The position numbers were made by a program, and so were the translations under genes. Under the pieces are notes generated by a model, which was not told the origin of the DNA, did no database searches, and was given only the letters and a program-made list of their open reading frames with translations. From NCBI RefSeq assembly GCF_031143425.1, contig NC_090450.1, positions 215,275,442 through 215,339,441 on the forward strand: a stretch of 64,000 nt of DNA, in the 5' to 3' direction. Below are positions 11,512 to 22,771 of this stretch, piece after piece. Source of the stretch: Pleurodeles waltl. Lineage: Eukaryota > Chordata > Amphibia > Caudata > Salamandridae. Position 1 is the stretch's first letter. Each line of letters opens with the position of its first letter.

Positions 11512-12888
11512 CTAATTTTTCACCTTGCGCATGATACGCATTTCAACATCTTGCCCTTTATGAGAACTTTCCCATATTTCATTGAACATTTTCTCTCTTT
11601 CACTTTCTTCATTTCTTCTGGTTCTTTTGGTCCAATTTCTTTTTACTTTGTCATTTATTTTACATGCTCCCCATAATCCTAATAGACAAATCAAAACAAT
11701 GAATAGACCCATCATAATTTTTGCAAGTACCCCATTCCAAATATTGGTAAACCAGCTTCCCACTCCAGCAATTCCCTTTCCAAATTTCTCCCAAACACCA
11801 AGTTCTTTTAGATCTTTCAAATCTGTACTATCTCTAGTAAGGTTAGTAAGCATACTTCTAATCTTCTTACTGTTATCTGGATTGAATTTGCAACAATGAC
11901 GCTCATTAAGCATTTTGCAGACCCCTCCACTCTTTGCTAAAAGAATGTCTAAAGCAAGCCGATTTTGAAGAGTCATAGCTCTTTCTGCAGCAAGTTCAGT
12001 ATCCATCATGAGTATGGCTCCTGTAAAGTTTGTCAGCATGTTATCCACTATAGTAGACAACCTTTGAATTTTCATAGAATTCAAGATAACCCCTACTGAT
12101 GGGATTATAGCTCCAAATATATCACCAATGACAGCCGCCACTGATTCTCGTTTTTGTCTAGGAAGTTGTAATTCAGACGTTTTAGGTATTTGTTTTAAGT
12201 CATCAATCTGGTATATCTTTGAGAATACTATTCCCAAATAACATGTCCCATACCATCCCTTAGGGAGACGGTAATAAGCGTTTAGCCCACAGATGTAATA
12301 GATTTCAGGAATCGCTGGATCTTGTCCATTCAACATAAAGGTCCATTTACTCTGAAATAGAAACACATGCCTACATTCACTCGTACCCACAAACAAATTA
12401 TCTAGATCAGATTTTGGTCTATATACACAGAGCCTACCTACGTATAATGCATCTATAGCTAGTTTGCCTTGTGTTTTGATTGCAGTATAAGCATAATCAT
12501 TTGCATAAGTATGCTTCTCTAATCCTTTTTCTAATCTTTCTTTCAGTGCTTTGCGTCTATCATCTGTGTGATCTAAAAAACTTTTCTCTACAAGAGACAA
12601 TAAGCAAGTCAAATTGTTGCGATGTGCATAAGCAGTTCCAAATGTAAGTGTTGGCTCAAAGAATCCTCTAACTATTTTTATATCATGCTCTTTAGCTAGT
12701 TTATTCAAGAATTCAATCACAGGCACAAAAGAAAACACAACGTCCAGATTCGAATAAAAATATTGCACATGCTCTTGATTATAGAATCTTGTTAATAGCA
12801 AGCTGCAACTAATTCCATAGGTAAGAGGGAGGCTATGATAGGTAACGAGTACATACATAACAATCTTTCGCATCCATAGTTTCCACAT
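11512..12888 (-). pseudogene. env: Retroviral env: surface remnant and complete transmembrane subunit
   Basis: Envelope glycoprotein, which mediates receptor binding and fusion. The 458-codon frame covers part of the surface subunit, a furin-type site RQKR near residue 245, a hydrophobic fusion-peptide-like stretch (AAVIGDIFGAIIPSVGVI), a heptad region, LQNRLALDILLAKSGG matching the immunosuppressive-domain region, a cysteine cluster of the C-X7-CC type, an anchor helix rich in Leu/Ile near residue 400, and a charged tail. The first ATG of this frame is not the native start. Upstream coding is in another frame (12840-13150) with its own stop, so the gene is broken by at least one frameshift and one stop. 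Confidence 0.82.
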
Positions 12889-13150
12889 ATTCGTTTAGTA
12901 AGGGATAGAAAACATTAGTAGAAAGTTCCCCTTTTGCATTAGTTCCCTCATGCATATGTCTTGCATCCTGCTCAAATTTCTCCCAGGGTGTTAGTTTAGT
13001 GGTAGTCTCAGGTTTTGAAGTTGCGTTAATCGTTTCTTTCTCTCTTCATGGCATTCCTACAATCACTCCTACAACCATTATTGCACACACAACACCCATT
13101 ATAAGACCTAACCAACCACACACTTTACTTCCTTTGCTACTGTAAGCCAT
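12840..13150 (-). pseudogene. env: 5' part of retroviral env with signal-anchor and an in-frame stop
   Basis: An ATG at 13148-13150 opens a frame whose residues 12-33 are strongly hydrophobic (GLIMGVVCAIMVVGVIVG), a likely signal peptide. It is stopped by TGA at 13046-13048 after 34 codons. The same frame is then open through polar sequence to about 12840, where coding passes to the frame of the main env segment. This explains why the longer segment has no signal peptide of its own. Confidence 0.6.
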
Positions 13151-13398
13151 GTTTGTATAGAATCAGAATAGCAGATCAACAATCAACTTGGGGGAAAAAC
13201 TTTTTTTTTATTTTTCTGTGTATATACAGCGTCTTCACTCCCTCCAGGACCCTTTTCGTCAATTCAGGTTAGCAGCTTGTCACAATCAGGTTTCTTTTCA
13301 GTCAAATCCGGTTTAGTGTCACTTCCAGTAATTTTCTAGAGTTTCTTTCTTTAGTTTACAAAATCTTCAAATTTAGCCAAGTCTTCCTTAAGTTTTGT

Positions 13399-13749
13399 TC
13401 AGGTACCGTAATACTGGCCTGGTACTTCTCGATCAAAACAGAATGTTAGGAATTCTTGTTGCCATTCAGATGTTGTAGCATACACCCATTCAGGACCTGT
13501 ATATCTTCTGTTCGCAATTCTTTTCCTCTTTATTCGTTGTTCTTCTTGTTGTTCTCCTTCACTCAGATCGTCAGCTTGTGTGGTGACACTCTCTTCTACT
13601 ATGGTGTCATTCAATACTTCTTTTATTTTAAGATGCAACTTATCTGGCCAATTTTCACCTCTATGTGTCTTTTCTCGACGTTTCCCTTCAGGACGTTGGA
13701 CAGCACCCTCCTCTTGTGATATGGTTGTTTTTTCTTGAAGGACCTGCAA
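13399..13749 (-). pseudogene. Uncertain retroviral segment between integrase and env
   Basis: A charged 116-codon frame is rich in Glu, Lys and Arg (motif KRREKTHRGENWPDKLH). It overlaps the end of the integrase frame (13688) and stops before env. It may be the shifted C-terminal extension of Pol, the cytoplasmic leader of Env, or an accessory frame. I cannot assign it from sequence alone. Confidence 0.4.
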
Positions 13750-15059
13750 CTGGTTCGGGACATTTTGACACGTTCTGATTCGTATCTATAGTTTCTCCTT
13801 CTCTTTCTTCTTCTGCTTCTGGTTCAGATTCTAACCCGTATTCGTCTACTTCTGGGAGAACCTCTCCTTGGCTTAGTTCTCCTGCTGCCTCTACTGAGAT
13901 AGGCACTCTGTCACCTCTCTCGAACTCATTGACTGTTTGAGGGACAAGGCTATTCTCAGTGGGCTCTCCAGTAGTCTCAGTTCCTTCTTGACTGATCTCT
14001 GAGACTTCTCTTCCTGAAGTTGCTGTACCAGAAACTTCAAGTTCCTCTTCAACAGGACACGTTACCTTTTTCGTGTGACTGGCATGTATCCAGTTGGGAA
14101 CCCCGGCACACTTCACAGCAGTGGTAGTCGTCAATATTACTTGATACGGCCCTTTCCAGCGTGGCTCTAGACACGATTTCCTTACATGCTTCTTGACAAC
14201 CACCCAATCTCCAGATGGCAGAGAGTGACCTGGATCACCAATTGGTGGCAACGTGTTAGCTTCCACCTGGTGAGAAAAAGAGTGAATCACGTCAGCCAAA
14301 CCTTTGCAGTAATCCAACACCATATCATCTGTAATATTCACTAGTGCATTTGCAGGTACTGCTGGTAATCTCATTGCTCTGCCCATGAGAATTTCATGGG
14401 GGGACAATCCTGTTTTCTTGTCTGGGGTATTTCTCATAGACATAAAGTACTAGTGGCAAGGCATCTGGCCATTTCATGTTTGTTGCTGCACACATTTTTG
14501 CCATTCTTGATTTCAAAGTACCATTCATCTGTTCTACTAATCCTGATGCTTCAGGACAATAGCTACAATGCAGTTTTTGTTCAATGTTGAGTGCGGCACA
14601 CAGAAGTTTAATCACCTCATTGTCGAAGTGTCTACCCCTATCTGATTCTATAGAAACCGGAAACCTGAATCTTGGTATCAGTTCCCTGAGTAGTAGTTTT
14701 GCGACTGTAAGACTGTCATTCCTACGTGTGGGATATGCCTCAATCCAATGACTGAAAACACACACAATTACCAACACGTACTTCAATCCTCCACAAACAG
14801 GCATTTCGATAAAATCCATTTGCATTTTGTTGAATGGACCTCCAGCTCTCCCAATGTGGCTCAAAGGTACCACAGTTCCTTTTCCAGCGTTCATCTGTTG
14901 ACAGATGACGCACCTGTGGCAAGTGATTTCTGCAGCATGTCTGAATTTTGGATTGAACCAATCAATCTTAAAGGACCTGATCATGGCATCCCTTCCTAGA
15001 TGTGCCTGTCCATGGTATAGCCGGGCAAACTGTGACAAAAGGCTATTTGGCAAAACCAA
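13688..15059 (-). pseudogene. pol: Retroviral integrase (HHCC, DDE core and GPY/F tail), frameshifted
   Basis: Integrase inserts viral DNA into the genome. The first frame (15059-14394) shows the zinc-binding H..H and C-x2-C set (YHGQAH, CHRCVIC) and the catalytic triad in MDFIEMP, ESDRGRHF and SGLVEQMN. The rest is in another frame (14443-13688) and holds the conserved SPHEILMGR block and the GPY/F-type module (EPRWKGPYQV ... NWIHASHTKKV), which is typical of gammaretrovirus-like integrases. One extra base near 14430 separates the frames. After the GPY/F module runs a long acidic Glu-rich extension of about 120 residues, unusual in length. Confidence 0.85.
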
Positions 15060-15184
15060 TTTCCCTCATCTGAAACCCATAAGTCATCAGCTCTTTGCAC
15101 GCATTGCATTCTTTGCCAAGAGCGTTTCTCCTCTTTGCTTGCACGACCTTGTAATGTTTTCAGTTCATCTAAGGTGTCAACTAC

Positions 15185-16021
15185 TCATAATGCCATATTT
15201 AAATGTATGTCGTTCTCAGTTTGTGGTAACAATTCCCATTGTTCCTTAAACGATATACAGTTTAATGCACAAAATCTTGCAACTTCATCTGCATAACCGT
15301 TTCCCATTGACACAAAATCTTGTGATCTGATGTGAGCACTGCACTTCACCACGGCAATTTCTTGAGGTAACTGAATAGCATGCAACAAGTCTCTTATTTG
15401 TTCACCGTTTTTGACTGGAGAACCAGAGGAGGTCATAAAACCCCTCTGTGACCAAAGTTGGCCAAAATCATGCACAATTCCAAATCCATATCTGCTGTCA
15501 GTATAGATAGTGACTTTCAGGTTTACAGCTGCATGGCATGCTTTAGTAAGGGCAATTAATTCTGCCACTTGTGCAGAGAACATTCTTTCAAGCCAGGAGG
15601 CTTCGACAATGCCAGTTATGGTACATACCTCGTAACCAGCTCCCAATGTCCCTGCTGAATCTCTTAGACAGGACCCATCAACAAACATAATGCAATCATT
15701 TTCTTTCAGTTGAGTGTACTGAATATCGGGACGAGGCTTGGTGCACAACTCAGTCACCTCGAGACAATCATGTTAAAATTCTTCCCCATCTTTGATTTCA
15801 GTATTTTAATTAGGAAGTAAAGTTGCCGGGTTCAGAACAGTGCATCTTTTAAGGGTGAAATTCGGCGACCCCAATATGATTGTCTCATATCTGGTTAGAC
15901 GTGCATTTGTCATTTGTTGAGTCTTAGTTTGTGTCAAGAGAATTTCAACTGAATGTGGAACCATTACTGTCAGGGGTGTCTTATCAAGGTGTCTGGTTGA
16001 CACCTGTACGGTATAAGTCAA
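15185..16021 (-). pseudogene. pol: Retroviral connection domain and RNase H
   Basis: Frame 16021-15806 carries the conserved VPHSVEILL and RLTRYE..IL stretch, ending with the LNPATLLP motif of the gammaretroviral connection domain. Frame 15757-15185 is RNase H with FVDGS (Asp), AELIAL (Glu), YTDSRYGFG (Asp) and YADE (Asp), the four catalytic acids. RNase H removes genomic RNA during reverse transcription. A stop or frame change between 15757 and 15806 and the foreign insert upstream break the reading frame. Confidence 0.85.
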
Positions 16022-17008
16022 TAAGGACGCTCAATGAAGGACCACACGCCAATTATAAATACAATTTAGCTTTACTAGAATTGCAGGTAAAATGTAGGCA
16101 TTTAGCACATTAACAATAATAGAATAAGAATAGCAATGAAAAGCATTTATTTTTCTATATATATATATAGGCAAAGAATTCATTGACAGATATAAGTTTG
16201 ATTAACTGTATACTAAAATGCATCGCACTACGATATTCAGGAAGCAGAATATAAATGAGTTGAATACTTCAGATAAGCTTTGATTTACTGCACACCAAAA
16301 TGCATGTTTCAATTACTGCAGCAGGCTCTCACTACGATGTTCAGGAGGCAAAATATAAACAAACTAAATACTTCAGATAAGCTTTGATTTACTGCACACC
16401 AAAATGCATGTTTCAGTTATTGTAGCAGTTCCCACTAATAGGTTTAGAAAGGAAAATATAAACAAGCTGAATACTTCAGGTTATAAACACAGTGCAGGCA
16501 TAAATAATCGGTCATAATAATAGAGCAGAGAAACAAAGGTACTTTATCCCTGTGTGGAAACTTATCTTAATCCACGACATGCTGGGAGCCCTCTACCGCC
16601 TGCTTGGACCTCTCTCTCCCTCAAGCACCATGAGCAAACAGGGAGGCAGCGCTGGGCCATGGCAGCTTCCACAATTCCATCTGCGAGCTTCCAAATCCCT
16701 CACCCACACTTCAGTGCTTAAATAACTCGAAGCTTGGATTCTATCTCATTCTGGCATTTTCTAGCTATGTTATCAGTACTTGGTTGCTCTGCCTTTCTCC
16801 AGCCTTTGTTTTCATTCCATCTTCTCCCTGTACTCTCGTTCTGAAGGTTGAGACGGAGTCTTTTACACAAACAAGCTTGAAAATAATATCATGAACTTTT
16901 CCATGATGTTTGGGAGGGGGTTTCAACAGGCATTACACTCATCTACACTGCTCAAGCTAATTAACCATTCGCGTTACAATGTCTTCCGCATCTTTCCCTA
17001 TACTGAAC
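16000..17008. mobile_element. About 1 kb of foreign sequence inserted into pol
   Basis: The pol text stops near 17010 at a GYPL motif and resumes near 15975 at a TVMVPHSV motif, adjacent positions in related Pol proteins. The 1 kb between has no Pol coding. It is A/T-rich, includes a (TA)n run at 16157-16169, three tandem copies of a 104-bp unit (16200-16480), and GC-richer sequence at 16590-16700. Candidate ends are not certain and I found only a weak possible target duplication. A solo LTR or a short non-autonomous element is likely. Confidence 0.55.
16200..16480. repeat. 104-bp tandem repeat, three copies
   Basis: GATAAGCTTTGATTTACTGC occurs at 16272 and 16376, giving a 104-bp period. Around it the ACTACGATRTTCAGGA block and the AAATATAAA block recur in the same spacing. 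The first copy is shortened. The repeat lies wholly inside the insert in pol. Confidence 0.75.
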
Positions 17009-18130
17009 AAGGGGGTATCCCATGACTATGCCTTCGCATTGTGAAAGGCTCTGACCAACTGCTGCGACTGCCGGCAAACAACCTGGTAAGGCTGCTGCGA
17101 CAGGGTCCAAAGTAGCTGAAAAATATGCTACAGGGCGATTTGCATCTCCGTGGACCTGTGTCAAGACAGACAAAGAACAAGCATCACGTTCATGACAAAA
17201 CAATAGAAAAGACTTTTCATAATCTGGCATTCCTAATGCTGGTGCCCTGCAAATGCATTCTTTCAATTCTACGAATGACTCAAGCTCCTCTTTTGACAAA
17301 GTTATTGTGTATGGCTCATCTTTGACTTCCTTTCCTGTCAATTTTATCAACGGCTTTGAGATGATTGAGAAATTGGGTATCCACTGACGACAGTAGCCCC
17401 AACATTCCCAAAAACATTCTGACATCTCTTTTTGTTGTTGGAGGATTCATTTGCAAAACAGCTATTATTCTCTCCTTAGCTATTCTTCTGGACCCTTTCT
17501 CAATTAAGTGTCCCAAGTATTTTACTTCTTTCTGACAATATTGTAACTTTCTGGGTGACACCTTGTGTCCATTTTTTCCAGATGATTCAGTAATGCAACG
17601 GTGTCGTATTTACAACCGTCTCTGGTTTTGGATGCAATTAGCAAATCATCGATGTACTGCACAAGAGTTGAATTAAAAGGCAGCACAAGAGTTTCCAAAT
17701 CCTTTTTCAATATCTGATTGAAAATGGATGGTGACTCTGAGAACCCTTGAGGAATTCTGCACCAACTGTACACCTTATCCAGGAATTTGAAACTAAATAA
17801 AAATTGCCTATCTTCATGGAGAGGTATCGAAAAGAAAGCTTGTGATAGGTCTACTACGGTAAACCATTCAGCATCACAGGGGACCTGGAACATTATTACC
17901 GCTGGGTTAGGTACCACAGGGCAGCATTTTATCAAAATTTCATTTATTTTCCGCAAGTCTTGCACAATTCGAACCTTTCCACAGGGCTTCTTTAAACCCA
18001 TGATGGGTGAGTTACATGGACTGCTCAAGACTTCTTTCAAGACTCCCTGTCTGAGAAAATCTGCAATTATTTGTGGCACCTCAATGAGGACATCTTGGGT
18101 CATGTGATACTGTGACACTTGTGGGAACAC
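16961..18130 (-). pseudogene. pol: Retroviral reverse transcriptase, broken by two frameshifts
   Basis: Reverse transcriptase copies viral RNA into DNA. Frame 18130-17522 shows the core blocks: SPIMGLKKPCGK..IVQDLRK, VVDLSQAFFSIPL, PQGFSESPS..NQ and the catalytic YIDD at about 17650. Then the reading passes to 17561-17316 (VKYLGHLI, RMFLGMLG), a shift at an A-run near 17568, and to 17425-16961 by a single-base change near 17390. The last frame carries the thumb and tether (FSIISKPL, then PVAYFSATLDP). The first frame is in phase with gag-pro across the TAA at 18152-18154. Confidence 0.85.
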
Positions 18131-18151
18131 TGCATTTGGTTTAATCTGGAC

Positions 18152-21100
18152 TTAGACTGGTTCTACCCCTTTTATTAGTCCAACTTCCTTCCCGGTTAAA
18201 TCCCACACTTTCTCTGTCACTGTCCCTTGTAATTCAACAGGTAAATCAATCAAGGTATGCATCGGGTATAGAGTAATCAGAGGGTAATCTTCATTTGTCC
18301 CTGTTTCTTCCTCAATAAATTGACTCTCATCTCCCTCATCGTCACTGTTTGTTTGTACCTCGATTCCATCATTGGAACAGGTAATCGAACATTTTGTTTT
18401 GCACAGTAAGTCTCTTCCTAGTAAGGATACTGGACTTGAATCGCATACAACAAATCTATGCAGCCCTTGGAAGTTGCCAATTTCAACTTGCACCGGGTCA
18501 GTAATCGGGTTGGTCAGGTACTGATTTGCTACTCCAACCACTCGTATAGTACGTCCTGAGAGAGGTAATCTTGGGACTTCTGCACTTCGAACTGTGTAGC
18601 GTGTAGCTCCTGTGTCGACCAAAAATGAAACCTTATAGCCCATCACCTTTCCTTCTACATATGGGCCTCTCTGATCCACCTCTAAGGATGCTGCAAGCCT
18701 GCACTCTTCACTGTCTGAGCTATCATCTGACCAATCCTCATTCATGCCATTTTCCCCCCGTAATGGGAACTGTTGTACAGTGTTGTTCTGATTCGTTACC
18801 TGACCTGTGACCTGTTGAGGAAGCATCACCTGTTGCTGTCCCATCGGTGCCATAGGTAATTGCATTTGCTGTCTAGGCACCATGGGAATCTGCTGTTGCA
18901 CTGGTTGCATTGGTATTGACTGTAAACGCGGCATTTGTATCTGTTGCATGGGCTGTACCCCTTGCATTTGCACTAAATTATTCTGAAAATTCGGGTTTTG
19001 ATGTCTCATTTTTTGACCTTGTGAATTTTGTAAGGTACCAACATTTGTGCTCTGCTGAACTGCACCATCCTGCACCATATTTGGACACCCCCGTTTCCAA
19101 TGCCCCACGCCCCCGCACGCGTGACATGGTGACATCTTTTTCACTCCTTGAACATCATTTTGAATAACAAAATTATTCATGTCCGAACCGCGGTTCACAA
19201 ACCCTCGACCTCTGCCTCTCGGCTGTGCCTGAAACACACCATTCATTTGCGGTTGCTGTTGTATCATCTGTTGAACTCCATTTCCCCGTATTCCTGCCTG
19301 TGCAGCCCTTATCTGCATCACCATCACTTTCTCTTTCAACTTTTTCTGCTTCAACTCAATTTCGTCACTACAGTATTTTGCATACTGCAGCACCTCATCA
19401 ATCGGCTTTGCTTGCCAACAAATCAAATGATTCTTAATCATCTGGCTAACCTCTGGTCTCAGCCCTTCAACGAATCTAAACAAAAGATGATTCATATCCT
19501 TCGGTTCAATTGTCTCAGTACCACTGTAATGCTTGAATGCTTTCAACAATCTCTCGTAATAAGCATGTATTGACTCTTTAACCTCTTGAGAGGTCCGATC
19601 TATTTTCTGCCAATCAGTCACCTTCGGCGACACCTTTTGCTTCAAAAACTCAATCACTTGATGATAATATTTAATCACCTCTTCTGAAGGCGCTCCAGTC
19701 ACCTTATCTCTTGCCGGCTCTTTTGTCGGCCAATCTACCCCTCTCTTGCACTCGAGCCACAAATCCGGCGGAACAATGATCTCAAACAAAGTATTCAAAT
19801 CTTCCCAGAGACACTTTGCAAGCTTCACAAACCTATCCGTTTGTTGATACCACTTGATCGGCTTCTCTCTTAGCCTAGGATAATCATTTGTAAAAGATAG
19901 AATGTTTCCTCTAGTCCATGGCACATGTACTAAAACACCGCCAGCTGTCTCTCTCATAGGCAGTATTTTTAATGAATCCAGATTAGGTGAGGTCCTAGCT
20001 TGATTAGACCCTGGACTATCATTCTTTCCCTTATCTCTTTTCTTTGCCCATCTGCCTTCCCATTTCTCCAAAGCACCCCAAATTTGTGCACTCTGCAACA
20101 ATTCTCTTAAATGTGCTTTCATTCCTGCAGATCTCATGTGTTCAAAATCTTTTGAATCGAAATCTAATCTGTAACTTCTTTTCAAATGTTTAGTGTTTCC
20201 GATATCAACATTGTATTTGTCTGCCAAGTTTGCCAATCTCTGATGTACTTTGCCTACCTCCTTGGTAATTTTGGGACACAGGTATCTTTTTTCTGCTTTT
20301 GTGTATGACTCCAATCTATTTACTCCCATTGTCCCTTCTACTAACTCAGCAGCTTCTGCCCCTAATTGTATAAGGTTCAGGTATTCATCTTGTTTCTCTT
20401 TCTCAGGTTCAACTGTGGTCACTGTAGTCTTTTGCGAAGTGTATGTTTTCTCTAACCATTCATTTAACTGTTGTACTGGAAAACCCTGCAGTGAAATGTT
20501 CCCTGCATGTATCATTGGAGAATGCGAGGTATTTGTGCTCATGGTCTGGGGAGTTAAAACTCCTAATCCTGATTGACGCATTGCTTCGAGAGGTGCCCCC
20601 ACTGGACTAAGGTCCATTAAGGGTCTTGGTGGCTCATTTACTTGCTCTCCGGGAGCCATTATCTGTGGAGTTCCCATAGGCCCTCCTCTTATCGCTTCCT
20701 GAGTCATCAGTCCCTGTTCACACAACCCTGTTTTATTTTGTGCATACAATGGCACTGGGGGACCAACAGTAATAGGTAACGATATAGCGGCAGGTGTCTG
20801 ACCCGGACCCAGACCTCTTGGAGCAGCAACACCATAGGTCTGCTCCGACGTTCCCGGAACAGGTGCTAATGGCAGTCCCGCTACAGGATTATACCCTGGT
20901 ATCAACTGTGGGGGTTGAGACATTAGCTTCGGAGTTGATTCAATCTGTATTAGTTTTGGCTTTGTGTATATCGGGTCTGGCAGCACTATCAGGTTCGTGG
21001 TAGTTTCAAGCACCGGGACATCAGGATAGATTCTCTTTATCTGTGGTGGAGGTTGTAACTGTATCGGCATGTCGGGTGCAGTGGGTACACTGACACCATT

Positions 21101-21829
21101 CTGTGTCAAAGCTGTATCGCTAGTCTGTACCGTATCAGTAACTCCCTTCTCCTGCGTCTGGTTTCCAGGATCCAAACTTGTGCTTGGAGCGATGTCGCTC
21201 ACCGCATACGATGGCGGGCGATCATGTAACAATCTATCCATAAACTCCTCATCGTCTGAATCATCGTCTTCTTCCCAGGATCTTTTATTTTCTTTAGATT
21301 TGCCTGAGTCTTTATCAGTTTTACAAGAGGCTTTCTTCCCCTGTATTTCTTCTCCCTGAGTTATTGCTGGGAATAACTTCAGCCCATCTACGATTCCCCT
21401 TCTCCACATTTTACTTTCATTGTCCCACCTAGCCTCTACATAAGATTTTTCTGTTCTTTTCAGCCTTCTCTGAAACCTTTCTTGTCTATGTTTAAGAGCC
21501 ATTAGGTCCCAAATCGCTAAAGCCTCATATTGTGCCGGTCTTGGAGGTGGCTGTTGTGTACTTAACATCCACCTCAGATTTTCTAGTACCTTTGGATTGA
21601 ACGTCCCATGTTCTGGAAATGCTAAAAACCCTTCTTTCTCTGTTAATTTGCGCCACTGTTTCATCCATAAGCAAGGCGCGACACCTTTCTCTTCCATCAC
21701 CGTATAAGCTGGAGTACCCTCAGGTGGTGTAGGTTCCCCATCAGTTGCTACAATATATACATCTCCCTTTAGAGCGCTCTTGAATGCTTTAATAAAATTC
21801 ATTTTTACGATCCTCTTATTTGTATTCAA
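18152..21829 (-). CDS. gag-pro: Retroviral Gag-protease polyprotein, 1225 codons
   Basis: This is the longest intact frame of the window. Gag forms the virion core and the protease matures it. The N-terminal part is matrix-like with no Met-Gly myristoylation start. A PPSY late-domain-type motif lies near residue 206. A long Pro/Gln-rich linker follows, then a capsid region (residues about 620-880), a single CCHC knuckle (C..C...GH....C) near residue 906, a Met/Gln-rich spacer, and a retropepsin with VDTGAT near residue 1072 and LLGRDLL about 65 residues later. There is no stop between gag and protease. The first in-frame stop is TAA after the protease. The start is the first ATG after a leader of about 940 bases; a second ATG ten codons on is possible. 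Confidence 0.85.
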   Translation of the reverse strand: MNTNKRIVKMNFIKAFKSALKGDVYIVATDGEPTPPEGTPAYTVMEEKGVAPCLWMKQWRKLTEKEGFLAFPEHGTFNPKVLENLRWMLSTQQPPPRPAQYEALAIWDLMALKHRQERFQRRLKRTEKSYVEARWDNESKMWRRGIVDGLKLFPAITQGEEIQGKKASCKTDKDSGKSKENKRSWEEDDDSDDEEFMDRLLHDRPPSYAVSDIAPSTSLDPGNQTQEKGVTDTVQTSDTALTQNGVSVPTAPDMPIQLQPPPQIKRIYPDVPVLETTTNLIVLPDPIYTKPKLIQIESTPKLMSQPPQLIPGYNPVAGLPLAPVPGTSEQTYGVAAPRGLGPGQTPAAISLPITVGPPVPLYAQNKTGLCEQGLMTQEAIRGGPMGTPQIMAPGEQVNEPPRPLMDLSPVGAPLEAMRQSGLGVLTPQTMSTNTSHSPMIHAGNISLQGFPVQQLNEWLEKTYTSQKTTVTTVEPEKEKQDEYLNLIQLGAEAAELVEGTMGVNRLESYTKAEKRYLCPKITKEVGKVHQRLANLADKYNVDIGNTKHLKRSYRLDFDSKDFEHMRSAGMKAHLRELLQSAQIWGALEKWEGRWAKKRDKGKNDSPGSNQARTSPNLDSLKILPMRETAGGVLVHVPWTRGNILSFTNDYPRLREKPIKWYQQTDRFVKLAKCLWEDLNTLFEIIVPPDLWLECKRGVDWPTKEPARDKVTGAPSEEVIKYYHQVIEFLKQKVSPKVTDWQKIDRTSQEVKESIHAYYERLLKAFKHYSGTETIEPKDMNHLLFRFVEGLRPEVSQMIKNHLICWQAKPIDEVLQYAKYCSDEIELKQKKLKEKVMVMQIRAAQAGIRGNGVQQMIQQQPQMNGVFQAQPRGRGRGFVNRGSDMNNFVIQNDVQGVKKMSPCHACGGVGHWKRGCPNMVQDGAVQQSTNVGTLQNSQGQKMRHQNPNFQNNLVQMQGVQPMQQIQMPRLQSIPMQPVQQQIPMVPRQQMQLPMAPMGQQQVMLPQQVTGQVTNQNNTVQQFPLRGENGMNEDWSDDSSDSEECRLAASLEVDQRGPYVEGKVMGYKVSFLVDTGATRYTVRSAEVPRLPLSGRTIRVVGVANQYLTNPITDPVQVEIGNFQGLHRFVVCDSSPVSLLGRDLLCKTKCSITCSNDGIEVQTNSDDEGDESQFIEEETGTNEDYPLITLYPMHTLIDLPVELQGTVTEKVWDLTGKEVGLIKGVEPV

Positions 21830-22749
21830 TCAGAAATGGCTTAGTTCCCAGGACACTCTTCACCTGCCCTTCCTCAACCTATTGCCTCTCACAGACGGCA
21901 ACCAATCCGTGCGCGACCCCTCTCGACATCTGACCTATCTCAGTGCGGCACCACTGACGTCACACTCACACACACACAGCAGCTGACAAAGTCTTGCGGC
22001 TTGTCCGCTCCTCACTGACCCTTACAATTCACACAGACTAATGCAAAATTATTGCGAGCACCTTAAAAGACAACACAAATCTGCCAGTTTACTACAGGAA
22101 GGTAACACATTCGCTTCAGAACTTTACAGAGATTTCACTTGAAGCCTTGGCCGCTACTCTCTCCTTCTCAGTTCCCGCATACGCAAGCAGAATTCGACCC
22201 GCAAATTCTACTCTCGACTTGTCAATGACTCCTTCTAGTGCACTTTAGAATTTGTCAAATCTCCATCGAAGGTTTCATTCATGCGTTATGACTCAAACTC
22301 GACTTGTCAACCACGCCCGATTGACCTACTAAACTGCACAGATTTCAACATGAACCACATTTATCATCATACTCCGGAGTCTTAGACCTCGACACACGAC
22401 AACCAACCACGTGGATAATTTTGACCTACAAGCGCTACATTCACATGAAGTACGTCGACTTCCCTACTCTCATACTATGGAGTACGCCTACTTCTGCTAC
22501 ACAACACTTAATTTGGCCCAATTCTCACAGATTTCCACAAACACCTGTAAATTGCATAAGCTTTAGGCAAGCGCAAAAACCCTAACCACACATACTATAG
22601 CGCTGAGAACATTCCCAACTCATTTAGGCAGACTCCGAGATCCCAGGAAAGCCATGGCGAGCTTAGCAGCCCATCATTCCTCCAAATTGCATTATTACAG
22701 AAAAACAAATTAAACAATGAATTTTCGTCTTAGGGCCCCCAAGGGCCAA
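21830..22749 (-). other. Untranslated leader of the retrovirus
   Basis: The stretch between the primer site and gag is about 920 bp. It would hold the packaging signal and any splice donor, but I see no distinctive element. GC content is higher than in the LTR and no frame is long. Confidence 0.55.
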
Positions 22750-22767
22750 ACCGTCGCTCTGCTACCA
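22750..22767 (-). other. Candidate primer binding site of the retrovirus
   Basis: In viral sense the LTR end CGTTATCA is followed by GTTC and then TGGTAGCAGAGCGACGG. TGG is the expected start of a primer site. The four-base gap is larger than usual, and I could not assign the tRNA. Comparing it with tRNA 3' ends would settle this. Confidence 0.45.
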
Positions 22768-22771
22768 GAAC

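Noticed and set aside
11582..11899. + strand 105-codon frame opposite env
   Set aside because: Antisense shadow of the conserved transmembrane subunit on the - strand.
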